From positions 2,728,001 through 2,792,000 of the forward strand of contig NZ_JACBZN010000001.1 in NCBI RefSeq assembly GCF_013408555.1: a stretch of DNA of 64,000 nt, written 5' to 3'. The notes under the pieces are model-generated. The model had not been told where the DNA came from. It searched no databases and saw only the letters and a program-made list of their open reading frames with translations. Positions 19,363 to 28,912 of the stretch are shown here, piece by piece. This stretch comes from Aeromicrobium tamlense. GTDB lineage: Bacteria > Actinomycetota > Actinomycetes > Propionibacteriales > Nocardioidaceae. Each line of letters starts with the position of its first letter. Positions within the stretch are counted from its first letter, which is position 1. A program made the translations under genes and the position numbers.

Positions 19363-20366
19363 ACCCCCACAGACTGCCACGCGTCGCGCACCACGTCAGC
19401 CGCGTCGTGGTTCTCGGCGACCGCGACCGTGGCACGCGCGAACTCCTCGAACGTGGCGCGCGGCGAGAGGTCACCCAGCAGCGTCTCGTACCAGATCCGG
19501 CCGGCCACCTCCCAGGCGTGGCCGCCGAGCCCGGTGGCCACGAGGTGGAACGCCTTGTTGGGGATGCCCGAGTTCAGGTGGACGCCGCCGTTGTCCTGCC
19601 GGGTCTCGACGAAGTCGTCCATGTGGGCGGGCTGCGGGTCCTTGCCGAGGACGTCGTCGTCGTAGGCCGTGCCCGGCGCGCTCATCGACCGCAGCGCGCG
19701 ACCCTCGACGGCGTCGGTGAACAGGCCCTCGCCGATGAGCCACGAGGCCTCGTCGGCGGTCTGGCCCGCGGCGCGCTGCTCGACGAGCGCGCCGAAGACG
19801 TCGGCGACGGACTCGTTGAGGGCGCCGGACTGGTCGCGGTAGACCAGACCGACGGTGTACTCGACGAGACCGTGCGCGAGCTCGTGGCCGATCACCGAGA
19901 GCGACGCGGTGAAGCGGCCGAAGATCTCGCCGTCGCCGTCGCCGAACACCATCTGCGAGCCGTCCCAGAAGGCGTTGTCGTACGCGTTGCCGTAGTGCAC
20001 GGTGCCCAGCAGCGGCAGTCCGGCGTCGTCGATCGACTGCCGGGCGTAGACCGCGCGGAGGAGGTCGTCGGTGGCGCCGAAGCCGTCGTAGGCCTCGTCG
20101 GCCGCGACGTCGCCCGTGGGCGGGTCGCCCTCGTCGCGCACGACCTCGCCCGGCAGCTCGGTGCCGTTCCGCGCGTCGTGCACCGTGCGGCGCAGCGGCA
20201 CGGTGGTGGCCGGCGGCCGGGCCGACGGGTGCGCGTGCCCGCCGTGCTCGGGACGCTCGGCGAGCGCGGCCTGGGCTGCCTGGGCCGCCGTGGCGTAGCG
20301 GTCGTCCTCGAGGCCGGCGATGTGGCGAAGAAGGTAGGGCGGGACGATCCCCCGAATCGTGTCCAT
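19323..20366 (-). CDS. Protealysin-like M4 metalloprotease
   Basis: A 347-residue zinc protease of the thermolysin (M4) family. The zinc motif is IGHELAHGLVEYT, the third ligand Glu is in GALNESVADVFG, and the catalytic His is in NGGVHLNSGIPN. It lacks both a signal peptide and the long propeptide of thermolysin. Instead it starts MDTIRGIVPPYLLRHIA, the short propeptide motif of the protealysin subfamily. I use ATG 20364-20366 because that motif begins there. It probably stays in the cytosol or leaves by a non-classical route. The emfourin-like gene overlaps its 3' end. Confidence 0.9.
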   Translation of the reverse strand: MDTIRGIVPPYLLRHIAGLEDDRYATAAQAAQAALAERPEHGGHAHPSARPPATTVPLRRTVHDARNGTELPGEVVRDEGDPPTGDVAADEAYDGFGATDDLLRAVYARQSIDDAGLPLLGTVHYGNAYDNAFWDGSQMVFGDGDGEIFGRFTASLSVIGHELAHGLVEYTVGLVYRDQSGALNESVADVFGALVEQRAAGQTADEASWLIGEGLFTDAVEGRALRSMSAPGTAYDDDVLGKDPQPAHMDDFVETRQDNGGVHLNSGIPNKAFHLVATGLGGHAWEVAGRIWYETLLGDLSPRATFEEFARATVAVAENHDAADVVRDAWQSVGVWMESTSPSSSSG

Positions 20367-20500
20367 GTCCCGACCGTAGACGTCGGCACCGACATCGCGC
20401 GCGCCGACGACTGCCACGTGAGACCGGCGTGGCCGACCGGCTGCCCGGACTGGCCGATCGGCCGAGGCGGCCGTCTTCGTCGCCCGGTTAGCGTGCCGTC

Positions 20501-21157
20501 ATGGCCACCTGGACCCTGCGCGACCGCGGCCGCGACCTCGCCGTGCGCGACGACGGGACCGGTGGCCTCGTGCTGTCGCTCGACGGCGTCGAGGTCGACG
20601 AGGCCACGGTCGGACGGCTCGGCGACCACGAGTTCGAGCTCGACCGGATCGCCGGCCGCCACCAGAAGGTCAAGGCCGAGCGAGGGGTCGGCGCGACGCT
20701 GTCGAAGGTCGTGCTGGTGGAGTCCGGCCACGGCGACCTGCCCGTCACCGTGCCGTTCGTGCCACCGGAGGGCACCCGCGCCCGCCGCCTGCACGACCTG
20801 CGCGAGGCCCACCCGAAGGCCTGGGCGGCCCGGCACGTCGTGTTCAGCGTCGTCGGACTGCTCGGCATCGGCGCCCTCGTGTCGGCCCTGCTCGGCCGCC
20901 TCGTTCCGGCGATCGACTGGTCGTGGCTGCCCGACGCGCCGGACGTGAACCTGCCCGAGGTCGGCTTCGAGTTCTCGTTCCCGAGCTGGCTGCGGTACCT
21001 CAACCCGTTCTTCTGGCTCGGCCGCGTCACGCCCGACTGGCTGGCCGACCTGCCGTGGGGCGTGATCATCTCCCTGCTCGTGGCGTGCAGCCTCGCGTGG
21101 GGCGAGTACCGCAAGCAGCAGGACCGCAAGGAGCGCGAGGAGCGCACCGACGACTGA
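20501..21157 (+). CDS. Membrane protein of unknown function (two TM segments)
   Basis: 218 residues. About 105 N-terminal residues form a soluble, strand-rich domain (WTLRDRGRDLAVRDDGTGG). A first membrane segment follows near 111-135 (VVFSVVGLLGIGALVSALLG), then an aromatic, proline-rich loop (SFPSWLRYLNPFFWLGRV), a second segment near 185-203 (VIISLLVACSLAWG) and a charged C-terminal tail. I do not recognise the family. TAGCGT at 20489-20494 lies 6 bases before the ATG, so the mRNA is probably leaderless. It diverges from the M4 protease and converges on the next membrane protein gene. Confidence 0.7.
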   Translation: MATWTLRDRGRDLAVRDDGTGGLVLSLDGVEVDEATVGRLGDHEFELDRIAGRHQKVKAERGVGATLSKVVLVESGHGDLPVTVPFVPPEGTRARRLHDLREAHPKAWAARHVVFSVVGLLGIGALVSALLGRLVPAIDWSWLPDAPDVNLPEVGFEFSFPSWLRYLNPFFWLGRVTPDWLADLPWGVIISLLVACSLAWGEYRKQQDRKEREERTDD

Positions 21158-21163
21158 GGCGTC

Positions 21164-21994
21164 TCAGGACGGGTCGCGGCCCTCGGCCCGGCGCTCCTGC
21201 TCGGCCTCGTGCCGGACGGTCCGGATCCCCTTGGCCCACTGCGGCAGGTCGGCGCGGCGCACGTGGTCGGGCACCTGGCGGCTGAGCACGAACCGCGTGA
21301 GCGCGATGCCCACCACGACCATCGTGATGCCGAGCAGCCAGCCCAGGCCGGTGCGCCCCTCGTTCGACAGCCACACGATCGCGGTGGGCACGGCGAACGT
21401 CAGCATGAGGATCACCGACAGCACCCGGGCGCCGGCGGCGTTCGCGGCCGCGTGCGCGGGGCTCGTGTCCATCATGTTCGCCTCGACGAACTCCGCCGGG
21501 CGGAAGAACGCGAACCACGGCAGGACCACGAACACGACGAGTCCGAGGCCCGCCAGCATCGGCATGAAGGTGTTGGCCAGGACGACCAGCGCGGCGTCCG
21601 ACCAGATGCCGCCACCACCGCGCGATGCATCGAACCAGTAGTGCCAGCCGTCGGGGCGGCGAACCGCCTCGATCGTGTCCTCGACGCCGGGCCGGTACCG
21701 GACGAGGACGGCGGTCAGACCCACCACCGGGCCCATGATGAGCGGCAGGACGAGCGTCCGGCCGAGCGCGACGAGGGGACGCGGCCCGTCGAACCGCACC
21801 CACATCGTCTCCAGCACGGCCCACGACACGGGGATGACCGAGCCGAACATCAGCAGGTAGCCCAGCGGACTGTCGCCGTCGACGTCGGCGGCCACGTCAT
21901 CGATGACGATCCACTGCACGACGGCCACGGCGACCACGAGCAGCCACGGGACCGGGGTGAACAGGATCCGCCGCCACGGGCTCTTCGCGCGCAT
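21164..21994 (-). CDS. Multi-pass membrane protein of unknown function
   Basis: 276 residues with about six hydrophobic segments, for example PWLLVVAVAVVQWIVI, LLMFGSVIPVSWAVL, VLPLIMGPVVGLTAVLV, ANTFMPMLAGLGLVVFVVLPW, VLSVILMLTFAVPTAIV and GWLLGITMVVVGIALT, and a polar C-terminal tail. I do not recognise the family; an ABC-2-like permease or a simple membrane protein are both possible. The ATG at 21992-21994 follows TAGGCT by 7 bases (leaderless); an upstream in-frame extension is not needed. It converges on the two-TM protein with 6 bases between stops. Confidence 0.7.
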   Translation of the reverse strand: MRAKSPWRRILFTPVPWLLVVAVAVVQWIVIDDVAADVDGDSPLGYLLMFGSVIPVSWAVLETMWVRFDGPRPLVALGRTLVLPLIMGPVVGLTAVLVRYRPGVEDTIEAVRRPDGWHYWFDASRGGGGIWSDAALVVLANTFMPMLAGLGLVVFVVLPWFAFFRPAEFVEANMMDTSPAHAAANAAGARVLSVILMLTFAVPTAIVWLSNEGRTGLGWLLGITMVVVGIALTRFVLSRQVPDHVRRADLPQWAKGIRTVRHEAEQERRAEGRDPS

Positions 21995-22087
21995 GCGCTC
22001 GAGCCTAGGGGCGGCGCGGCGGCCCCGCCTCGGCGAGTGGCGCACACCGGGGTCGCGGGTCGGCGGGGCAGGGCGGAGGTGGCGGGG

Positions 22088-22462
22088 TCAGCGCTGGCGG
22101 CGCCAGACGGTGACCTGGCGGTCGCCGTAGAGCGCGGGGAGGTTCTGTGGGGCGCGCGCCTGGGCCAGCTCGGCCTGCAGCTCGGCGACCTTCGCCTGCA
22201 GCGCGGTCACCTGGTTCTCCAGCGCGATGACGCGCTTCACGCCCTCGAGCCCGAGGCCCTCGGCGGTCAGCTGGGCCACCATCCGCAGCAGCTCGATGTC
22301 GCGCAGCGAGTAGCGACGGCCGCCGCCGGACGTGCGACCGGCCTCGACGAGGCCGATCCGGTCGTACGTGCGCAGGGTCTGCGGGTGCAGGCCCGACAGC
22401 TCCGCGGCGATGCTGATGACGAAGACCTTGGCCTCCGGTCCCGGCGGGACGAATTCATTCAT
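22088..22462 (-). CDS. hspR: Heat-shock repressor HspR (MerR family)
   Basis: A 124-residue MerR-type regulator. The winged helix is at about residues 13-80 ([25 protein letters not shown] written in two parts: [25 protein letters not shown]), with [15 protein letters not shown], followed by a coiled-coil segment ([19 protein letters not shown]). HspR binds HAIR operators with DnaK as co-repressor and switches off the dnaK operon. It is the last gene of that operon, overlapping dnaJ by 4 bases (ATGA), which gives a feedback loop. Confidence 0.95.
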   Translation of the reverse strand: MNEFVPPGPEAKVFVISIAAELSGLHPQTLRTYDRIGLVEAGRTSGGGRRYSLRDIELLRMVAQLTAEGLGLEGVKRVIALENQVTALQAKVAELQAELAQARAPQNLPALYGDRQVTVWRRQR

Positions 22463-23565
22463 GAGGTACTCCCGATCCTTGCGGCACGGTAGGCCTCGAT
22501 CGCGGCCAGCTCGTCGGCCGACGGCTCGTGCGGCACCTGCACCTCGACGGTGACGAGCAGGTCGCCGCGGGTGCCGTCGCGGCGGGTGCCGCCCTTGCCG
22601 CGCGCCCGGAACGTGCGGCCGTTGGGGGTGCCGGCGGGCACCTTGAGCTTGACCGGTGGACCGTCGATCGTGGGAGCGCTGACCTCGCCGCCGAGCACCG
22701 CGTCGTCGAACGACAGCGGCACCGTGACCGTGAGGTCGTCGCCCTTGCGCCCGAAGCGCTCGTCACCCTCGACGTGGACCACGAGGAAGAGGTCGCCGGC
22801 GGGTGCGCCGGTGTCGCCCTTCGCGCCCTTGCCGCGGATCTTGATTCGCTGGCCGTCCTTGACGCCCGCGGGCACCTTGACGTTGATCGTGCGGCTCGAC
22901 GGCGCGCGGCCCGAGCCCGCGCACACCTCGCACGGGTGCTCCACGATGAGCCCGCGACCGCGGCACTGGCGGCACGGCTCGGTCATCGCGAACACGCCAC
23001 CCGAGGCGCTGGTCTGCATGCCGCTGCCCTGGCAGTTGCCGCACACCTTCGGCACGGTTCCGGGCTTGGCCCCGGTGCCGTGGCACATCGAGCAGGGCTC
23101 GTCGCTGGTGAGCCGCAGCGGGATCGTGGCGCCCTCCACCGCCTGGCGGAAGGTGATCGTGGCCTCGGTCTCGAGGTCGTCGCCCCGGCGCGGCTGCGCC
23201 TGGCGGCGCCGTCCGCCGCGAGCCCCGCCGCCGCCGAAGATGCCGCCCAGGATGTCGCCGAGGTCGAAGTCGACGCCCCCGCCGTACGAGCCGCCCCCGG
23301 GCGGCGGGAAGCCACCCTTGAACTGCCCGAACAGCGAGCGCTGCTCGTCGTACTGCTTGCGCTTCTCGGCGTTCCCGACGACCCCGTACGCCTCCGAGAT
23401 CGCCTTGAAGCGCTCCTCGGCCTGGGCGTTGCCGGGGTTGGAGTCGGGGTGGTGGTCCCGCGCCAGCTTGCGGTACGCCTTCTTGATCTCGTCGGCCGAG
23501 GCATCCTTCTTGACGCCCAGGACCGCGTAGAAGTCCTTCGACGCCCAGTCAGTCGGTGCGCTCAT
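22459..23565 (-). CDS. dnaJ: Chaperone DnaJ (Hsp40)
   Basis: A 368-residue type I J-protein. The J-domain (about 8-75) contains the HPD motif ([10 protein letters not shown]). A Gly/Phe-rich region follows ([15 protein letters not shown]). The zinc region has all four CxxCxGxG repeats: [24 protein letters not shown] and CEVCAGSG. Two C-terminal substrate domains complete it. It delivers unfolded proteins to DnaK and stimulates its ATPase. It lies between grpE and hspR, overlapping hspR by 4 bases. Confidence 0.96.
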   Translation of the reverse strand: MSAPTDWASKDFYAVLGVKKDASADEIKKAYRKLARDHHPDSNPGNAQAEERFKAISEAYGVVGNAEKRKQYDEQRSLFGQFKGGFPPPGGGSYGGGVDFDLGDILGGIFGGGGARGGRRRQAQPRRGDDLETEATITFRQAVEGATIPLRLTSDEPCSMCHGTGAKPGTVPKVCGNCQGSGMQTSASGGVFAMTEPCRQCRGRGLIVEHPCEVCAGSGRAPSSRTINVKVPAGVKDGQRIKIRGKGAKGDTGAPAGDLFLVVHVEGDERFGRKGDDLTVTVPLSFDDAVLGGEVSAPTIDGPPVKLKVPAGTPNGRTFRARGKGGTRRDGTRGDLLVTVEVQVPHEPSADELAAIEAYRAARIGSTS

Positions 23566-23594
23566 TCACCCCTCCTCCCTCGTCGTGCTCTCGT

Positions 23595-24163
23595 TCAGTC
23601 CTCGGTAGTCGGCTGCTCGGTGGCCGCCGCGGCGGCACCCGGGTCGACGACCCCCACCACGGCGGGCCGCAGGACGCGGTCGCCGACGCGGTAGCCGGTG
23701 CGCATGACCTGCGCGATGCTCTGCACCTCGACCTCGGGGTCCTCGCCCGCGTGGAAGACGGCCTCGTGCAGGTTCGGGTCGAACGGCTCGCCGACCGCCC
23801 CGAACGACTCGAGGTCGAACTTGCCCAGGGCACCACGCAGCTGGTCGGCGACGGCCCTGAAGCCGCCCGTCAGCTCGCCGTGCTCCTCGGCGCGACCGAG
23901 GTCGTCGAGCACGGTCAGCAGCTCGGCCAGGACCTTCTGCTTGCCGGTCTCGACCGCGCGGACGCGGTCGTCCTCGACGCGGCGCTTGTAGTTGATGAAC
24001 TCTGCCTGCTTGCGCTGGAGGTCGTTCGTGAGCTCGGCGACCTTCGCCTCGAGGTCGGCGACGGCGTCGGGCGCGGGCTGCGTCTCGGCGGCCGGCTCCG
24101 TCTCGGCGCCGCCGACGGGCGCCTCCCCTTCAGGGGAGGTCGCCTCGTCGAACGGCTGCTCGG

Positions 24164-24167
<4 letters not shown>
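23595..24167 (-). CDS. grpE: Nucleotide exchange factor GrpE
   Basis: 190 residues. An acidic, low-complexity N-terminus (about 1-40) is followed by a long coiled coil ([32 protein letters not shown]) and the beta-domain ([28 protein letters not shown]). GrpE releases ADP from DnaK. The GTG start overlaps the dnaK stop (GTGA, 24164-24167). A GC-rich hairpin lies in its first codons at 24122-24139. Confidence 0.95.
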
Positions 24168-26002
<1,835 letters not shown>

Positions 26003-26045
26003 GGTTCCTCCTGGATTCGCAGATGATCTGTCTGGTGAGCTCTGC

Positions 26046-26089
26046 CTTGAAGACTGTGGGTCAAAAGACTTGAGTCATACGTTATCAAC
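26046..26089 (-). promoter_or_regulatory. HAIR-like HspR operators upstream of dnaK
   Basis: HspR sites follow CTTGAGT-N7-ACTCAAG. Here a full left half CTTGAGT is at 26069-26075, with a partial right half TATCAAC 7 bases on (26083-26089). A second, weaker copy has CTTGAAG at 26046-26052 and GTCAAAA 7 bases on. They lie 44-87 bases upstream of the dnaK start codon. Both are imperfect, so the exact bound site needs a footprint. Confidence 0.7.
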
Positions 26090-26180
26090 TTCGTTCAAGG
26101 CCCCGGCATTCCCCCCGGGGCCCGCAAGACCAGACCCTGGTCTGACGAATGGATCACACCGCGCGCCTAGGCTCTGCCTC

Positions 26181-27377
26181 ATGGACGAGATCGCGCCCGC
26201 GCCCGGGCGACCGTGGCGCCTGGGTCCGCGCGCGACCCGCCTGTTCGACGTCGCGCTGGCCTCGGCGCTCGTCCTGGCGTCCTTCCCGATGAGCGTGCTC
26301 GCGACCGGCCAGAACGCATGGGCGCTCGGTCTGTCCCTGCTCCAGACGGTCCCGCTGTACTGGCGGCGCAGCCGTCCCGTGACCGTGTTCGTCGCGGTCG
26401 CCGGTGCGAGCGTGCTGCAGGCGGGGACCTACGACCTGCCCGTCTGGGGTCAGGTGGCCTTCCCGGTCGCGCTGTACTCGCTCGCCCGGTTCGGGTCGGC
26501 GACGGCGGGACGCATCGGCCTGCTCGTGGGGCTCTGCGGCGCCGCGGTGGCCTCGTGGGTGTGGACCTCCGCCCAGTTCGCCGCCTATCCCCCGGGCCTG
26601 GACTACATCGACTACGACATGGGTCTGCGCGACCTGTCGCCGTACTTCTTCCTCATCACCGCGATCGTGCTGGCCGCGTGGGCGCTCGGCAGCCAGGCGC
26701 GCATCCGCCGGGCGTACGAGGCCAACCTCGTGGCGCAGGGCCGCCAGCTCGCCGCGGAGGCCGAGCAGCGCGCCGTGCTGGCCGCCGCCGAGGAGCGCAC
26801 GCGGATCGCCCGCGAGATGCACGACGTCGTCGCGCACGGACTCTCCGTGGTGATCGTGCAGGCCGACGGTGCGCGGTACGCGGCGCAGAAGGACCCGCAG
26901 GTGGCGGTGGAGACGCTGGCCACGGTGGCGTCGGTGGGTCGCGACGCCCTCACCGAGATGCGTCGCCTGCTCGGCCTGCTGCGCGGCACCGAGGACCCCG
27001 CGCTCGCCCCGCAGCCGCGCCTGGAGGACATCCCGTCGCTCGTCACCGCCGACGACCGGGTCGACCTCCACCTGCCCGATCCGATGCCGCAGGTGCCCGA
27101 CGGCGTCGCCCTCACGGCCTACCGGCTCGTGCAGGAGTCGCTCACCAACGTCCGCAAGCACGCGGGCCCACAGGCGCGCGCCACGGTGCGGCTCGCGGCC
27201 GGCGCGGGCGGCCTCGACGTCGAGGTGGTCGACGACGGCCGCGGCGGGGCGAACGACGGCACCGGCGGTCTCGGCCTGCTCGGCATGCGCGAGCGCGTGG
27301 AGGTCCACGACGGCACCCTCGAGGTCGGGCCCGCGCCCGGTGGCGGATGGGCCGTGCGTGCGAGGATCCCCACGTGA
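26181..27377 (+). CDS. Sensor histidine kinase (NarL/LiaS-like, HisKA_3)
   Basis: 398 residues. Five or six N-terminal membrane segments (about 20-170) have almost no outside domain, as in intramembrane-sensing kinases of envelope stress or antibiotics. A short coiled coil follows, then the H-box RTRIAREMHDVVAHGLSVV with phospho-acceptor His214. The ATPase domain has ESLTNVRKHA and GTGGLGLLGMRERV. The ATG at 26181 has TAGGCT 7 bases upstream (leaderless); the open frame reaches further but without homology. It overlaps the response regulator gene by 4 bases (GTGA). Confidence 0.92.
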   Translation: MDEIAPAPGRPWRLGPRATRLFDVALASALVLASFPMSVLATGQNAWALGLSLLQTVPLYWRRSRPVTVFVAVAGASVLQAGTYDLPVWGQVAFPVALYSLARFGSATAGRIGLLVGLCGAAVASWVWTSAQFAAYPPGLDYIDYDMGLRDLSPYFFLITAIVLAAWALGSQARIRRAYEANLVAQGRQLAAEAEQRAVLAAAEERTRIAREMHDVVAHGLSVVIVQADGARYAAQKDPQVAVETLATVASVGRDALTEMRRLLGLLRGTEDPALAPQPRLEDIPSLVTADDRVDLHLPDPMPQVPDGVALTAYRLVQESLTNVRKHAGPQARATVRLAAGAGGLDVEVVDDGRGGANDGTGGLGLLGMRERVEVHDGTLEVGPAPGGGWAVRARIPT

Positions 27378-28042
27378 CCGCCCCGATCCGCGTCGCCCTC
27401 GTGGACGACCAGCAGATGGTGCGCGCGGGCTTCCGGATGCTGGTCGACAGCCAGGACGACCTCATGGTCGTGGGCGAGGCCGGCGACGGCGAGGAGGCGC
27501 TGCGGCTGCTGGCCGAGGTCGAGGCCGACGTCGTGCTCATGGACGTGCGCATGCCGCGGCTCGACGGCGTCGAGGCCACGCGGCGGCTCGCGCCCGGCGA
27601 CGAGGGTCCGCGCGTCATCGTGCTCACCACGTTCGACCTCGACGAGTACGCATTCGCGGCGCTCCGGGCGGGCGCCTCGGCGTTCCTGCTGAAGGACGCC
27701 GCGCCACCCGACCTCCTGGCCGCGATCCGCGCCGTGCACGCCGGCGACGCCGTGGTGGCACCCTCCACCACCCGCCGCCTGCTCGACCACTTCCTCGCCG
27801 CACCCACCGCGCCTCGTGCGTCCGGTGCCGCCGCCGACCGGCGCCTGGAGTCGGTCACCGAGCGCGAGCGTGAGGTCCTCGGCCTCATCGCGCGCGGCCT
27901 CAGCAACCCCGAGATCGCGGCCGACCTCGTCGTCTCGGAGGCCACCGTGAAGACGCACGTGAGCCGGCTGCTGGCCAAGACGGGCTCGCGCGACCGCGTG
28001 CACCTCGTGCTGCTGGCCTTCGAGGCCGGCCTCGTCGACTGA
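27374..28042 (+). CDS. LuxR/NarL-type response regulator
   Basis: 222 residues. The receiver domain (about 5-120) has the acidic pair in VALVDDQQMV, phospho-acceptor Asp57 (VVLMDVRMPRLDGVEA) and Lys in FLLKDAA. The LuxR helix-turn-helix is at about 155-215 (ESVTEREREVLGLIARGLSN and SEATVKTHVSRLLAKTG). Start GTG 27374 overlaps the kinase stop. It is partner of the kinase and probably controls the ABC exporter genes that follow. Confidence 0.95.
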   Translation: MTAPIRVALVDDQQMVRAGFRMLVDSQDDLMVVGEAGDGEEALRLLAEVEADVVLMDVRMPRLDGVEATRRLAPGDEGPRVIVLTTFDLDEYAFAALRAGASAFLLKDAAPPDLLAAIRAVHAGDAVVAPSTTRRLLDHFLAAPTAPRASGAAADRRLESVTEREREVLGLIARGLSNPEIAADLVVSEATVKTHVSRLLAKTGSRDRVHLVLLAFEAGLVD

Positions 28043-28068
28043 CCGTGCGGGGTCTCCCGTCATACCGT

Positions 28069-28091
28069 GGGCGGACGCCGAAGATCCGCCC
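28069..28091 (+). terminator. Short hairpin after the two-component operon
   Basis: A 7-base-pair stem (GGGCGGA / TCCGCCC) with a 9-base loop, 27 bases after the response regulator stop and upstream of the exporter promoter. It is a weak terminator candidate with no T-run. Confidence 0.4.
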
Positions 28092-28135
28092 CTGAGGCGA
28101 CGACCGGGAGGGCCTGCGAAAAATAGCGTCGGGGC

Positions 28136-28912
28136 ATGACTTCGACCTCCTTCTCCGGCACCGCGTCGCAGCGCGGCGTCCTGCCCGCCGCCTCCGTTCG
28201 CGGCCTCACCAAGACCTACGGCCACGGCGACACCACCGTGCACGCGCTGCGCTCGGTCGACCTCGACCTCCCGCCCGGCCGCTTCACCGCGATCATGGGC
28301 CCGTCCGGCTCGGGCAAGTCGACGCTGATGCACTGCCTCGCCGGCCTCGACCGCCCCACCGAGGGCACCGTCTCGATCGCGGGCACCGAGCTGACGACCC
28401 TCGACGACGACCGGCTCACCCACTTCCGCCGCGACCACCTCGGCTTCGTGTTCCAGGCGTTCAACCTGCTGCCGATGCTGACCGCGCGGCAGAACATCAT
28501 GCTGCCGTTCGAGCTGGCCGGCCGCCGCCTCGAGCCCGGCACGGCCGAGCGCATCGATCAGGTCATCGACGTGCTCGGGCTGCGCGACCGGCTGGACCAC
28601 CGTCCCGGAGAGCTCTCCGGCGGCCAGCAGCAGCGCGTCGCGATCGCCCGAGCCCTCGCCGCGGACGCCGACGTCGTGTTCGCCGACGAGCCCACCGGCA
28701 ACCTCGACAGCACGGCGTCGTCCGAGGTGCTGGCCTACCTGCGCCGCAGCGTGATCGAGCTCGGCCACACGGTCGTCATGGTCACGCACGAGCTCGACGC
28801 CGCGGCGTACGCCGACGACGTGGTCGTGCTGGCCGACGGACGCGTCCGCGCCCACCTGGTCACGCCGACCCGCGACGCCATCGCGCGCGCCCTCGAGGGC
28901 GGTGCCCGATGA
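28136..28912 (+). CDS. ABC transporter ATP-binding protein (LolD/MacB type)
   Basis: A 258-residue ATPase. Walker A is [13 protein letters not shown], the Q-loop [16 protein letters not shown], signature [15 protein letters not shown], Walker [14 protein letters not shown] and H-loop [11 protein letters not shown]. The LPMLTA stretch and gene partner fit the MacB/LolD/FtsE group of export or mechanotransmission ABC systems. TAGCGT at 28124-28129 lies 6 bases before the ATG (leaderless). It overlaps the permease gene by 4 bases (ATGA). Confidence 0.94.
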   Translation: MTSTSFSGTASQRGVLPAASVRGLTKTYGHGDTTVHALRSVDLDLPPGRFTAIMGPSGSGKSTLMHCLAGLDRPTEGTVSIAGTELTTLDDDRLTHFRRDHLGFVFQAFNLLPMLTARQNIMLPFELAGRRLEPGTAERIDQVIDVLGLRDRLDHRPGELSGGQQQRVAIARALAADADVVFADEPTGNLDSTASSEVLAYLRRSVIELGHTVVMVTHELDAAAYADDVVVLADGRVRAHLVTPTRDAIARALEGGAR

